Source: Candidatus Rokuibacteriota bacterium (GTDB taxonomy: Bacteria; Methylomirabilota; Methylomirabilia; Rokubacteriales; CSP1-6). Taken from it: DNA of 39,854 nucleotides. The position numbers were made by a program, and so were the translations under genes. Numbering within the stretch: position 1 is the stretch's first letter; each line of letters opens with the position of its first letter. The DNA lies in contig VBPC01000175.1 of assembly GCA_005887895.1 (NCBI GenBank), positions 1-39,854 on the forward strand, in the 5' to 3' direction. This document shows positions 1 to 11,104 of this stretch, one piece after another. The notes under the pieces were generated by a model. The model was not told the DNA's origin. It searched no databases and saw only the letters and a program-made list of their open reading frames with translations.

Positions 1-3003
<3,003 letters not shown>

Positions 3004-3008
3004 CCCAG

Positions 3009-4457
3009 GTGGGCAAGGTCACCGGCTTTCTCGAGATCGGACGCAAGAAGTGGCCGACCCGTCCGGTCGAGGAACGGCTGCGCGACTGGAAGGAGGTCTA
3101 CCTCCCCTTCCCCCCGGACGAGCTCAAGAAGCAGGCGGCGCGCTGCATGGACTGCGGCATTCCGTTCTGCCACCAGGGCTGTCCGCTCGGCAACATCATC
3201 CCCGACTGGAACGACCTCGTGTACCGCGACCACTGGCGGGACGCGATCGATCGCCTGCACGCGACGAACAACTTCCCGGAGTTCACCGGGCGCTTGTGCC
3301 CGGCGCCGTGCGAGGGCGCGTGCGTGCTCGGCATCAACGACGATCCGGTGACGATCAAGGCCGTGGAGGTCACGATCATCGACCGCGCGTTCGAGGAGGG
3401 CTGGGTCGCGCCCGAGCCGCCGGCGGCCCGCACCGGCAAGCGGGTCGCGGTGGTCGGCTCCGGCCCCGCCGGCCTGGCTGCCGCCCAGCAGCTCAACCGC
3501 GCCGGCCACCTCGTGAGCGTCCTCGAGCGCGCCGACCGCATCGGGGGCCTGCTGCGCTACGGCATCCCCGAGTTCAAGATGGAAAAGCGCGTGCTGGAGC
3601 GGCGCCTGGCCCTCCTGGAGAAGGAAGGCGTCGATTTCCGACCCAACTGCGACGTCGGCCGGACCCCCCGGGTCGACGAGCTGCAGCGGGAGTTCGACGC
3701 GATCGTGCTGGCCTGCGGCGCCGGGGCGCCGCGCGACCTGCCCGTCCCGGGCCGCGAGCTTGGCGGCATCCACTTCGCGATGGAGTACCTGACGCTGTCC
3801 AACAAGCGCTGCGAAGGCGATCCGGTGCCGGACGAGACCTTCATCTCCGCCCGCGGCAAGCGCGTGGTCATCATCGGTGGCGGCGACACCGGCGCCGACT
3901 GTCTCGGCACCGTGCACCGGCAAGGCGCCGCCGCCGTCCATCAGTTCGAGGTGCTGCCGCGTCCGCCCGACGCCCGCGCGCCCGACAATCCCTGGCCGCA
4001 GTGGCCGAACATCCTGCGCGTGTCCTCCGCCCACGAGGAGGGCGGCGAGCGTGTCTACGCCGTGTCGACCGACCGCTTCACGGACGACGGCCACGGCCGT
4101 GTCAAGCAGCTGCACGGCGTGAAGGTCGACCTGGTGCGCGCGGGCGGCCGCGTGGAGTTCAAGCCGGTGCCCGGCAGCGAGTTCGCGCTCGACGTCGACC
4201 TGGTGCTGCTGGCGATGGGCTTCCTCGGCCCCGAGCGCAGCGGACCGATCGACGAGCTCGGCCTGAAGCTGACCGAGCGCGGCAACGTCGCGCGCGATCC
4301 GAACTGGATGACGAGCGCGCCCGGCGTGTTCACCTGCGGCGACATGCAGCGCGGCCAGTCGCTGATCGTGTGGGCCATCGCCGAGGGCCGCTCGTGCGCC
4401 GCCGGCGTCGACCGCTGGCTGATGGGCCGGACCGACCTACCGGCTCCGCTTCCCTAG
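3009..4457 (+). CDS. gltD: Glutamate synthase small subunit
   Basis: Beta subunit of glutamate synthase; it takes electrons from NADPH through FAD and Fe-S clusters and passes them to GltB. The chosen GTG at 3009 lies 5 bases after the gltB stop and gives 482 residues, the normal family length. Visible are the N-terminal Fe-S cysteine sets (CMDCGIPFCHQGCPLG, then CPAPCEGACV), an FAD dinucleotide fold (VAVVGSGPAGLAAAQQL), an NADPH fold (VVIIGGGDTGADCLG) and the C-terminal FAD signature (GVFTCGDMQRGQSLIVWA). An AGG sits just before the start. The last 21 bases overlap the end of the convergent DUF4124 gene, leaving no room for a separate terminator. Confidence 0.97.
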   Translation: MGKVTGFLEIGRKKWPTRPVEERLRDWKEVYLPFPPDELKKQAARCMDCGIPFCHQGCPLGNIIPDWNDLVYRDHWRDAIDRLHATNNFPEFTGRLCPAPCEGACVLGINDDPVTIKAVEVTIIDRAFEEGWVAPEPPAARTGKRVAVVGSGPAGLAAAQQLNRAGHLVSVLERADRIGGLLRYGIPEFKMEKRVLERRLALLEKEGVDFRPNCDVGRTPRVDELQREFDAIVLACGAGAPRDLPVPGRELGGIHFAMEYLTLSNKRCEGDPVPDETFISARGKRVVIIGGGDTGADCLGTVHRQGAAAVHQFEVLPRPPDARAPDNPWPQWPNILRVSSAHEEGGERVYAVSTDRFTDDGHGRVKQLHGVKVDLVRAGGRVEFKPVPGSEFALDVDLVLLAMGFLGPERSGPIDELGLKLTERGNVARDPNWMTSAPGVFTCGDMQRGQSLIVWAIAEGRSCAAGVDRWLMGRTDLPAPLP

Positions 4458-4820
4458 CTCGTCCTCGACCGAGGAGGCGAAGCACTCCGCGCGGCCCGCC
4501 TCCTCGGCGCTCAGTCCCTGCAGGGCCTTCCGGCACGCGTCGCAATTCGCGTAGGAGTGGGAGGACCCGCGCCTCCGCTCCGTCCCCCGCAGGCGGAGGA
4601 TGCAGCCCCACGGCGCGCCGGCGCGGCCGCCGGGATTCGGCGTGAGCAGCGGTTTCGCCGGCTCGCCCGGCTTCGCCGGCCCGAGCTGCCCGCGATACCG
4701 CTCGGGCACCTGGTCGCGCCGAGCGACGTAGTGCACTTGGCCCTGCTCGTCGACGTAGCGATAGGGCTGGGCCGCCGCGTCACCGGCCACGAGGAGCAGC
4801 GCAACCGCGACGGCCCGCAT
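4437..4820 (-). CDS. DUF4124-domain exported protein
   Basis: Small secreted or periplasmic protein of unknown role. It opens with a typical signal peptide (MRAVAVALLLVAGDAAAQ), and directly after the likely cleavage site carries the DUF4124 signature YRYVDEQGQVHYV. A proline/glycine-rich middle follows, then a C-terminal part with two close cysteines (CDACRKAL) and one further on. Two starts are possible: ATG at 4835 and ATG at 4820. The second is preferred because GAGGGG lies 7 bases before it and the signal peptide then begins correctly. The 3' end overlaps the gltD end by 21 bases, tail to tail. DUF4124 proteins are widespread in Gram-negative bacteria without an assigned biochemical function. 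Confidence 0.8.
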   Translation of the reverse strand: MRAVAVALLLVAGDAAAQPYRYVDEQGQVHYVARRDQVPERYRGQLGPAKPGEPAKPLLTPNPGGRAGAPWGCILRLRGTERRRGSSHSYANCDACRKALQGLSAEEAGRAECFASSVEDELGKRSR

Positions 4821-4841
4821 CACGCCACCCCTCATAAACGC

Positions 4842-4847
4842 ATCTTA
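4842..4847 (-). promoter_or_regulatory. Candidate -10 box (TAAGAT) for the DUF4124 gene
   Basis: TAAGAT on the minus strand ends 6 bases before the ATG at 4835. Transcription would begin at about that ATG, so the message would have no leader if 4835 is used, or a ~15-base leader carrying GAGGGG if 4820 is used. No clear -35 box was found. Confidence 0.35.
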
Positions 4848-4860
4848 GCTCGTCGGAGGC

Positions 4861-4941
4861 TCAACGCGTCAGCGACTCGCCGATCAAACTCCACCACGGT
4901 AGCGTGACGAACAGGATCGCCACCCAGCCGACCAGCGTCAT
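4861..4941 (-). CDS. Possible 26-residue membrane peptide
   Basis: A short reading frame 13 bases below the DUF1624-like gene on the same strand. It would encode 26 residues dominated by one hydrophobic segment (WVAILFVTLPWWSLIG) ending in a charged tail (ESLTR). That composition suits a single-pass membrane miniprotein. The Shine-Dalgarno signal is weak (GGGTG directly abutting the ATG), and a frame this short can occur by chance in GC-rich DNA. No family is recognised. It fills most of the gap between its neighbours, which is the main reason for listing it. Confidence 0.2.
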   Translation of the reverse strand: MTLVGWVAILFVTLPWWSLIGESLTR

Positions 4942-4954
4942 CACCCGATCGCGC

Positions 4955-6037
4955 TCAGGAAGCGGTCAGAGCCGGGCGCCCGACGCGTATGAGTCGTGCC
5001 CGCAGGGGAGACCGGATCTCGCGCCAGGCCCAGCCGATGCCGATCAGCGCGACGATGAGCACCGCATTGGCGAGCCAGAACCACGGCCACTCGTTGAATC
5101 TCCAGCCGAGCCACTGATTGACGAGCACGAAGACGATGACCTGGTGGACGAAGTACAGGAAGAGCGCGGTCTGTCCCAGCACGACGAGCCAGCGCAACCG
5201 CAGCCGCCGCACTTCCATCACCCAGTACGTCGCCCCCAGGCTCACGAACAGCATCCCGAACACCCAGAACAGCGTGGCGCCGCGCGGCGTGCGGTGCCGG
5301 TTGAGCAGGAAGTCGCGCGCGAGCCCGATGCGCACGGGCGTGGCGGCCCACCAGTCGTACACGACGAAGGCCACCAGCAGGACGACCCCCAGCGCGGCCA
5401 GCGCGGCGAGCCAGCGGGCGCCGGCCGCCGGATCGCGCCGATGCGTCTGGAGCCAGGTCCAGCCGAGCACGAGGCCGATCAGCACCAGACTGAGCCACGG
5501 CCACGGCGGGAAGTCGTAGAAGAGCACGAGCCCGACGAGCGGGTGCCGGGCCACGAAGCCCGGCAGGGCGGCCGACGCGAGCGCGAACGCGACGTACCCG
5601 GCCACGGCCAGCGTCAGCAGGACCACCGGCGCCGCCCGGAAGCGCAGCAGCCACAGCGCGGGGGTCATGACGATGATCGCGAGGCCGATGGTCTGCAGGA
5701 CACCGCCGGCCAGGATCGGCTCGTCCCGAAGAACCAGCAGGTTGAGCAGCAGTCCGTACACGATGATCCGGACGCCGCGCGGCACGAACTTCCGCGCCAG
5801 CGCGCCGAGGCTCTCCGGGGCGCCGCGCAACGAGAGCGGCAGGCAGAAGCCGACGAGGAACAGGAAGGTCGGCGCCGCCACTGTGAGCGTGATCCAGATG
5901 AGATGGTAGCGGGGCCAGGTCATGTGGCCGTCCATCCACCAGCGCGCGGTGTGATTCAGCACCATGACGACGATCGCCAGCCCGCGCACGCCGTCGAGAT
6001 ACGCGAGTCGAGACGGAGCGGGCTCGGCCGGGGTCAC
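4955..6037 (-). CDS. DUF1624/HGSNAT-like multi-pass membrane protein
   Basis: Integral membrane protein of 360 residues. The N-terminus YLDGVRGLAIVVMVLNH is the hallmark of the DUF1624 / heparan-alpha-glucosaminide acetyltransferase-like family (related to acyltransferase 3), in which a membrane histidine relays an acyl group. About nine or ten hydrophobic segments follow, for example TVAAPTFLFLVGFCLPLS, VVLLTLAVAGYVAFALA and TALFLYFVHQVIVFVLV. The start is a GTG 10 bases below the stop of the pyridoxamine-oxidase-fold gene, so they are probably co-transcribed. Acyl transfer to a surface sugar is plausible from the family but unproven here. Confidence 0.75.
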   Translation of the reverse strand: MTPAEPAPSRLAYLDGVRGLAIVVMVLNHTARWWMDGHMTWPRYHLIWITLTVAAPTFLFLVGFCLPLSLRGAPESLGALARKFVPRGVRIIVYGLLLNLLVLRDEPILAGGVLQTIGLAIIVMTPALWLLRFRAAPVVLLTLAVAGYVAFALASAALPGFVARHPLVGLVLFYDFPPWPWLSLVLIGLVLGWTWLQTHRRDPAAGARWLAALAALGVVLLVAFVVYDWWAATPVRIGLARDFLLNRHRTPRGATLFWVFGMLFVSLGATYWVMEVRRLRLRWLVVLGQTALFLYFVHQVIVFVLVNQWLGWRFNEWPWFWLANAVLIVALIGIGWAWREIRSPLRARLIRVGRPALTAS

Positions 6038-6047
6038 GTCGCGGATC

Positions 6048-6473
6048 CTAGTCGAAACCCCAGGTGAAGACCCGGGCCGGCGTGACCTCCACGATCACGG
6101 AGTCCGCCGGGCTGAGCGCCGCCTCGCGCGGGTACTGCGGGTACTTCCGGTAGAGCAGGTCGCGCACCCGACGGAAGGCCGGCCCCCGCTCGATGACCCT
6201 GGCGCGGCCCTGGACCATGACCCCGCGCAGCGTGCTCCACGTGTCGGAGTAGGCGTCGATCACGACGGTGACGTTGGGGTTCTCGGCGATGTTCTTCACC
6301 TTGCGGGCGTCGTCACCCGAGCCGAAGTAGACCTTGCCGCCGCGCAGGACGTGGCAGACGGGCACGACGTGCGGGATGCCGGCGGCGCCGCAGGTCGCCA
6401 CGCGGCACACGCGCTCCCACTGGACGAACTCGGCGGCCTTCTTCGTGAGCCGGGCTGGCGGGCGGCGGGCCAT
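6048..6473 (-). CDS. Pyridoxamine 5'-phosphate oxidase-fold protein
   Basis: A 141-residue single-domain protein of the FMN/F420-binding split-barrel superfamily. Diagnostic stretches are RVATCGAAGIPHVVPVCHVL (strands 1-2), KVYFGSGDDARKVKNIAENP (the flavin phosphate region) and NVTVVIDAYSDTWSTLRGVM. Family members bind FMN, F420 or heme and act as oxidoreductases; the cofactor cannot be decided from sequence alone. A strong ribosome site (GAGGAGGA, 5 bases before the ATG) supports the start. It lies 10 bases below the broken cyclase gene and 10 bases above the DUF1624-like gene, inside one minus-strand operon. Confidence 0.85.
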   Translation of the reverse strand: MARRPPARLTKKAAEFVQWERVCRVATCGAAGIPHVVPVCHVLRGGKVYFGSGDDARKVKNIAENPNVTVVIDAYSDTWSTLRGVMVQGRARVIERGPAFRRVRDLLYRKYPQYPREAALSPADSVIVEVTPARVFTWGFD

Positions 6474-6483
6474 GACGTCCTCC

Positions 6484-7035
6484 TCAGGCGCGGGAGCGCG
6501 CCGCTTCCAGCGCGCTGTGGGTCGTTCGCCAGCCCTGGATGCGGCCGACGTTCTTGGCCTCGATCGGCTCCACCTCCGCGAAGAGCTTCCGGTGGGCGGC
6601 GTCGAGGTGCATGAAGAACGTGTTGGTCGCGACGATCTCGCCGGACTTGGCCTCGCTCATCAACCGGGCGGCCAGGTTGAGCGGCTCGCCGATGAACCCC
6701 ACGTGTGTGCGCGAGAACGGCCGCCAGGACAGCAAGTCCAGCCCGCCCATCCCGATGCCGATATGCACGCCGCGCGAGGGCTGTACGCGGTCAAGCGTGC
6801 GCTGCCACGCCGTGGACACCGCATGGCCCACCTCGAACAGCGAGCGCGCGCATCGCAGCGCCTGCGCGGCCGCCACCGCGGCCGGCTGGTACAGGCCGAA
6901 GACGCCGACCGCCTCGTCGCCGACGAACTGGTAGAGCATGCCGCCGGCGTCGAGCACGGCGTAGCGCGCCAGCGAGTAGTACTCGGTCAGCCGGCGGCGG
7001 ATCACGGTCGGGTCGCGGGTGTCGCGCACGTAGCT
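6484..7035 (-). pseudogene. Class III adenylate/guanylate cyclase domain, downstream part of an interrupted gene
   Basis: This frame holds the body of a class III nucleotide cyclase catalytic domain: the dimerisation helix region (DPTVIRRRLTEYY), the second metal-binding aspartate (QFVGDEAVGVFGL), the GIGMGG strand, and the Asn/Arg that stabilise the transition state (EPLNLAARL) followed by SGEIVATNTFF. The first metal-binding aspartate (usually in an F-x-D-I-x-G-F-T stretch) should lie just before SYVRDTRDP, where this frame joins the preceding one, and it is not visible in either frame. No good start codon or ribosome site exists at the join, so this is most likely the 3' part of one gene with 7002-7622. 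A sequencing or assembly deletion is as likely as real decay. Confidence 0.75.
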
Positions 7036-7622
7036 GGCAGGCGCGCCAGCTCCCAGGGGCTGAAATGCCAGAGCAGCGTGGCCGTGCGCGGGTCGTCGGG
7101 GAACTTGCCCTCGAACGCCGTGCGCCACTGCGCGCGCTCGATGGCCGTGCGGACGTCGAGCAGGCTCGTCCGCGAGACCCTGGTGATCTCGGCGCCGAAC
7201 GTGGACCGGATCCGCCCCAGCAGGTCCTCCACGTCCCACATCTCGATGGCCAGGCCGCCGGCGGCGGCGCGCAGCGCGCGCTCGAGCTCGGCGGGCGCCG
7301 CCACTCCCGCCCGGTCGAGCACGACGGCCAGCCGCTGGGCGCCCCGCCAGGCCGCGCTCGGCTTCCCGTACTTCTGGCGGATGCGGGCGACGAGGTCGTC
7401 GGGCGCGTACTCCAGCTTGTTCTCCACGAAGAACGGCGCGCCCCGTGGCGGCTCCACGCGCATGTCGGCGTGGACGTCGGGCGCCAGCGTCACCTCGCGC
7501 TCGATCGAGACGTCCCCGGGCGCGCAGGCGGCGGTGACCGAGCACTCGAAGCGGCAGAGATCGGCGCAGATCTCCTCCAGGAATGCCCCGAGCTCACTGT
7601 CGAACCGCGCCGTGGGCGCCAT
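7002..7622 (-). CDS. Nuclease-fold-like N-terminal part of a cyclase fusion protein (interrupted)
   Basis: Upstream part of the interrupted gene. Residues about 35-110 resemble the restriction-endonuclease (PD-(D/E)XK) core: an aspartate at 53 (HADMRVE), then FFVENK with Glu67 and Lys69 as a candidate ExK, a helix, and a strand (RLAVVLD). Residues 110-190 look like a linker leading towards the cyclase domain (RTATLLWHFSPWEL). After about base 7047 the frame no longer encodes anything family-like and stops at 7002, while the cyclase domain continues in the -1 frame. It starts 18 bases below the chlorite-dismutase-family gene. The nuclease-fold assignment rests on motif pattern only; the domain could be a binding or sensor version without catalysis. 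Confidence 0.55.
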   Translation of the reverse strand: MAPTARFDSELGAFLEEICADLCRFECSVTAACAPGDVSIEREVTLAPDVHADMRVEPPRGAPFFVENKLEYAPDDLVARIRQKYGKPSAAWRGAQRLAVVLDRAGVAAPAELERALRAAAGGLAIEMWDVEDLLGRIRSTFGAEITRVSRTSLLDVRTAIERAQWRTAFEGKFPDDPRTATLLWHFSPWELARLPATCATPATRP

Positions 7623-7640
7623 CGACGCCGGGTCAGGCGG

Positions 7641-8351
7641 TCAGCGCAGGGGCGCCTGCCAGAGCGCGTGGCCGACGAAGAACGGGCCGAGCGTGTGGAT
7701 GTACTGCGACGTCTGCGCGGTCTTGCGCATGGCCTGCACGAGGTGCGACAGGGGGTGGAGCTCGCGCCCGACGAGGCCGATGACGAAGTCGTTGTCGTTG
7801 ACGTCCAGCCCATGGCAGGCCAGGCGCACGTCGTGGGCGAGATCGGCATCGCCATAGGCGCGGCCCAGCACGCTGTGCTCGCGGATGACCGTCCCCTGCT
7901 CCTGCGGCGAGAGGCGCGCGAAGGCGCCGGTGCGGCGCAGCGGGTACCAGATCGCCCACGGCCAGGCCGGGTTCAGCGCCGTGCGCCGGGGCCGGCGCAG
8001 CAGCCACTCGTCGAGGTCCGCCTCGAAGCCGGAGGCGTACGTGCGGCCCAGCATCGTCAGCTCGGGCTTGCGCACGAGATCGCCGAACGGTCCGGCGTTG
8101 AGCAGCTCGCGGAACGGGCCCACGAAGAACGTCGGATCCTCGCTCAGGCCGAGCACCGCGATGCCGCGCGGATCGTTGACGTCCTGGTAGAGCACCGCCT
8201 CGATGCGGCTGGTCTCGAGCGCGCGCACGAGCAGCTTGGCGTCGCCGGCGCCGCCGAAGGCCTGCAGCTGCACGAACAAGCGCCGCTCGGACGTCTGCTG
8301 GTTGGCGCCGCGCTCCCGGAGGTCGACCGTGCCCTCGTCGCCCGTGCTCAC
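7641..8351 (-). CDS. Chlorite dismutase / HemQ-family heme protein
   Basis: A 236-residue member of the chlorite dismutase superfamily, heme proteins that include chlorite dismutase, coproheme decarboxylase (HemQ/ChdC) and peroxidase-like forms. Supporting features are WYPLRR (Tyr136, the position of the coproheme-oxidising tyrosine in HemQ), REHSVLGRAYGD with His159 at the usual proximal-ligand place, the GLDVNDNDFVIGL strand and the C-terminal signature MRKTAQTSQYIHTLGPFFVG. There is no signal peptide, so it is cytoplasmic. A GTG start with GAGGAGG 5 bases upstream lies 1 base after the moaA stop. Heme-biosynthetic coproheme decarboxylase is a good guess from the tyrosine, but no other heme gene is nearby. 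Confidence 0.85.
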   Translation of the reverse strand: MSTGDEGTVDLRERGANQQTSERRLFVQLQAFGGAGDAKLLVRALETSRIEAVLYQDVNDPRGIAVLGLSEDPTFFVGPFRELLNAGPFGDLVRKPELTMLGRTYASGFEADLDEWLLRRPRRTALNPAWPWAIWYPLRRTGAFARLSPQEQGTVIREHSVLGRAYGDADLAHDVRLACHGLDVNDNDFVIGLVGRELHPLSHLVQAMRKTAQTSQYIHTLGPFFVGHALWQAPLR

Positions 8352-8352
8352 C

Positions 8353-9378
8353 TCAGCCTCCTCGGGTGTGCATCTCGAGGTGCGGATCGCGCTTCAGCCC
8401 GCTGATCTGCACCAGCGGCGACCGGTTGCCGAGCGCCAGCCGATCCTCGGCGCCCCGGTCGGTGCGCGCGCGCCAGCCGCCGGTGATCAGCGCCTTCAGC
8501 TCGTCGGGCCCGGCGCCGCCACGGAACGGCCCCCGCAGGTCGATGCCGCGGGTGGCGTAGAGACAGAGATACCACAGACCGTCGGCGGTGAGCCGGCTGC
8601 GATCGCAGTCGGCACAGAACGGCGCGGTCGTGGAGGAGATGATGCCGAACGTGGTGGAGTCGGGCAGCCGGAAGCGATCGGCGGGCGCCGTCGACGTTTC
8701 GACGATCGGCTCGATGCGCCCGTAGCGCCGCTCCAGGCGCCCGAGCATCTCCTGGCGGCTCACGACCTGGTCGAGCGACCAGCGGGTGGCTCCGCCCACG
8801 TCCATGTACTCGATGAAGCGAACCTCGGCCGGCACGCCGCGGGCGAACTCGATGAGGTCGCCGAGCTCGTCGTCGTTGACGCCGCGGATGACGACCGTGT
8901 CGAGCTTGGTCTGCGTGAACCCCGCCGGCGACAGGCTGGCGAGGCCTTCGAGCACCTGCGCGTGCGTCGGGCGGCTCGTGAGCCGCGCGAAGCGCTGCGG
9001 ATCGAGCGTATCGAGGCTGACCGTGACGCGGTGCAGACCGGCGGCCTTGAGCGCCGGCGCGTGCTCGGCGAGCAGGACGCCGTTGGTCGTCATGGCCAGG
9101 TCGCGGATCCGCGGCTTCGCGGCCAGCATGCGGACGAGGCGCGGCAGGTCGCGGCGCAGCAGCGGCTCGCCGCCGGTCAGGCGCACCTTGTCCACGCCGA
9201 GGTCGAGGAACACGTCGGCCAGCGCGGCGATCTCGCCGAAGTGCAGGATGTCCTCGCGCGGGAGCCAGACGTACTCCTCCTCCGGCATGCAGTAGCCGCA
9301 GCGGAGGTTGCAGCGATCGGTGACCGAGACGCGCAGGTTGCGCAGCACGCGGCCGCGCGTGTCGAGGACGGAGGGCAT
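8353..9378 (-). CDS. moaA: GTP 3',8-cyclase MoaA
   Basis: Radical SAM enzyme that starts molybdenum cofactor synthesis by converting GTP to 3',8-cyclo-7,8-dihydro-GTP (with MoaC making cPMP). Seen: the N-terminal 4Fe-4S/SAM motif CNLRCGYC (Cys23, 27, 30), [15 protein letters not shown], the C-terminal cluster cysteines ([10 protein letters not shown], then a third 14 residues on), and the terminal Gly-Gly (HTRGG) needed for catalysis. Length is 341 residues, normal. The start shares its A with the stop of the upstream radical SAM gene (TGATG), which implies translational coupling. Part of moeA, from the same pathway, lies at the other end of the window. Confidence 0.96.
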   Translation of the reverse strand: MPSVLDTRGRVLRNLRVSVTDRCNLRCGYCMPEEEYVWLPREDILHFGEIAALADVFLDLGVDKVRLTGGEPLLRRDLPRLVRMLAAKPRIRDLAMTTNGVLLAEHAPALKAAGLHRVTVSLDTLDPQRFARLTSRPTHAQVLEGLASLSPAGFTQTKLDTVVIRGVNDDELGDLIEFARGVPAEVRFIEYMDVGGATRWSLDQVVSRQEMLGRLERRYGRIEPIVETSTAPADRFRLPDSTTFGIISSTTAPFCADCDRSRLTADGLWYLCLYATRGIDLRGPFRGGAGPDELKALITGGWRARTDRGAEDRLALGNRSPLVQISGLKRDPHLEMHTRGG

Positions 9379-11081
9379 CAGGCGGCTCCGGCCGGCACGG
9401 CGTCGGCGGCGAGGGCCCGCTCCCACTCGCGCCGGAGCCCGGCCTTCTTCACGCCGACCTCGAAATGATCCCACGGCAAGCGCTCGTCGAGCGCGCGGGC
9501 CCGCGTGGTGTGAAACTCGAGGTCGCCGTCCCACTCGCGCAGCGCGCGGCGCCAGTCACCCCCGAGCCGCGCGGCGGCCTCCAGGAAGTCGCCGACGCGG
9601 CGGTCGCCGCGCGCCAGCAGCGCCTGCAGCGCCGCCTCGCGCGGGTTCTCGTGCAGCACGCGCACCGTGGCCAGCCCGCCGACGCCCTGCTTGATCGTCG
9701 CCAGCTTGCGCGAGAGCGCCTCGGCGCCGGCGAACGGCGCCCACTGGAACGGCGTCCACGGCTTGGGCACGAAGGACGAGATCGAGAGCGTGAGCCGCCC
9801 GAAGGGCCGGCCCTGGGGGTCGAGCACGCGCAGCCGCTCGAGCATGCGGCGCGCCAGGGCCGGGATCGCCGCGACGTCCTCGTCGGTCTCGGTCGGCTGG
9901 CCGATCATGAAGTACGTCTTGAGGTTCGGGATGCCGTGGGCGCGCACGATGTCGCAGGCGCCCAGGATCTGCTCGTCGGTGATCGCCTTGCGGATGGCCC
10001 GCCGCAACCGCTCGGTGCCAGCCTCCGGGGCGATCGTCAGCGTGCGATGGCCGCCCCGCGCCAGGGAGGCCGCCAGATCGTCGGTGAGGCTGTCGGCGCG
10101 CAGCGACGAGATCGACAGCTCCATCCCGTGGTCCTCGACGACCTTCAGCAGCTCGCCGATCCAGGGATAGTCCGACACGCAGGCGCCGACCAGGCCGATG
10201 CGCTTCTCGCCCTCGGCCGCGAGCTGCTTGATGGTGTCGCTCAGGGCCTGGACGCTGCGGTGCCGGACCGGGCGGTAGACCTGCCCCTCGAGGCAGAAGC
10301 GGCAGCCGCGTCCGCAGCCCTTGCCGACTTCCAGCAGCGCCATGTGGCCGTACTCGGCATTCGGCGTCTTCACGGCGGCGATCGTGCGGAAGGCGTTCAC
10401 GTCGCGCAGCCGCCGCTTGGTGACCACGGCGGGAGCCCCGCCGAGCGCGACGACGTCGACGAGGGCGCCGTCCTCCGCGTAGCGGGCCTCGTAGCGCTCG
10501 GGGACGTAGACGCCCGGGAGCGCCGTCAGCAGGTCGAGGAAGCTCTCCCGATCGCGATACTGCTCGCGATAGGCGGCGATGAGCTCACCGACCAGCTCCT
10601 CGCCCTCGCCGACCACGACGAAGTCCATGAACGGCGCGATCGGCTCGGGATTGGAGAACGCGCACACGCCGCCCATCAGCACGAGGGGATCGTGAGAACG
10701 CCGATCGCCAACCCGCAGGGGGATGCCGGCGAGCTCGAGGATGCGCAGGACGTTGATGTAGTCGCCTTCGTAGGTGACCGAGAAGCCGATCATGTGGAAG
10801 TCGCCGAGCGGCCGCTGGGACTCCAGCGAGAAGGGGGCCGTTCGGGTCCGGGCCAGCTCGGCCGCCTCGGCGGGGTCGGGGAGGAAGACTCGCTCGCAGA
10901 CGACGTCCGGTAACTCGTTCAGGTGCCGGTAAATCGTCTGAAAGCCGAGGTTGGACATGCCGACCGAATAGGCGTTGGGATAGACCAGGGCCACGGCGAT
11001 CCGACCGCCCCAGTCCTTCTGGACGGTCCCCTCCTCGGCGGCGAGCAAGGCCTGAGCTTTTTTCTTTAATGTCCACGACAT
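9378..11081 (-). CDS. Radical SAM protein of the TIGR03960 type (B12-binding-like N-terminus)
   Basis: A 567-residue radical SAM enzyme. Residues about 25-220 form a cobalamin-binding-like domain ([53 protein letters not shown]). The catalytic domain follows, with the cluster motif CGRGCRFC (Cys256, 260, 263). [10 protein letters not shown] and [15 protein letters not shown] belong to the methylthiotransferase-like radical SAM group. In many bacteria this protein is encoded next to or fused with a TIGR03936 domain (DUF2344) protein and precedes ribosomal or GTPase genes; here moaA follows, coupled by TGATG. The reaction is not established for the family. The ATG at 11081 lies 23 bases from the divergent glycosyltransferase start. 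Confidence 0.88.
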   Translation of the reverse strand: MSWTLKKKAQALLAAEEGTVQKDWGGRIAVALVYPNAYSVGMSNLGFQTIYRHLNELPDVVCERVFLPDPAEAAELARTRTAPFSLESQRPLGDFHMIGFSVTYEGDYINVLRILELAGIPLRVGDRRSHDPLVLMGGVCAFSNPEPIAPFMDFVVVGEGEELVGELIAAYREQYRDRESFLDLLTALPGVYVPERYEARYAEDGALVDVVALGGAPAVVTKRRLRDVNAFRTIAAVKTPNAEYGHMALLEVGKGCGRGCRFCLEGQVYRPVRHRSVQALSDTIKQLAAEGEKRIGLVGACVSDYPWIGELLKVVEDHGMELSISSLRADSLTDDLAASLARGGHRTLTIAPEAGTERLRRAIRKAITDEQILGACDIVRAHGIPNLKTYFMIGQPTETDEDVAAIPALARRMLERLRVLDPQGRPFGRLTLSISSFVPKPWTPFQWAPFAGAEALSRKLATIKQGVGGLATVRVLHENPREAALQALLARGDRRVGDFLEAAARLGGDWRRALREWDGDLEFHTTRARALDERLPWDHFEVGVKKAGLRREWERALAADAVPAGAA

Positions 11082-11092
11082 CCGGGTCAGTC

Positions 11093-11099
11093 TACCATA
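11093..11099. promoter_or_regulatory. Overlapping divergent -10 boxes (TACCAT / TATGGT)
   Basis: The 23-base gap between the divergent radical SAM and glycosyltransferase genes holds TACCATA, which reads as TACCAT on the plus strand (11093-11098) and TATGGT on the minus strand (11099-11094). Each has the conserved TA and final T of a -10 element. The plus-strand box ends 6 bases before the GTG at 11105, and the minus-strand box ends 12 bases before the ATG at 11081. No convincing -35 boxes were seen, so the call rests on position and -10 match. Confidence 0.4.
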
Positions 11100-11104
11100 G
11101 GGAT

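Noticed and set aside
7002..7060. Two independent genes (nuclease-like and stand-alone cyclase)
   Set aside because: The downstream frame has no ribosome site or good start and lacks the first cyclase strand, so a broken single gene fits better.
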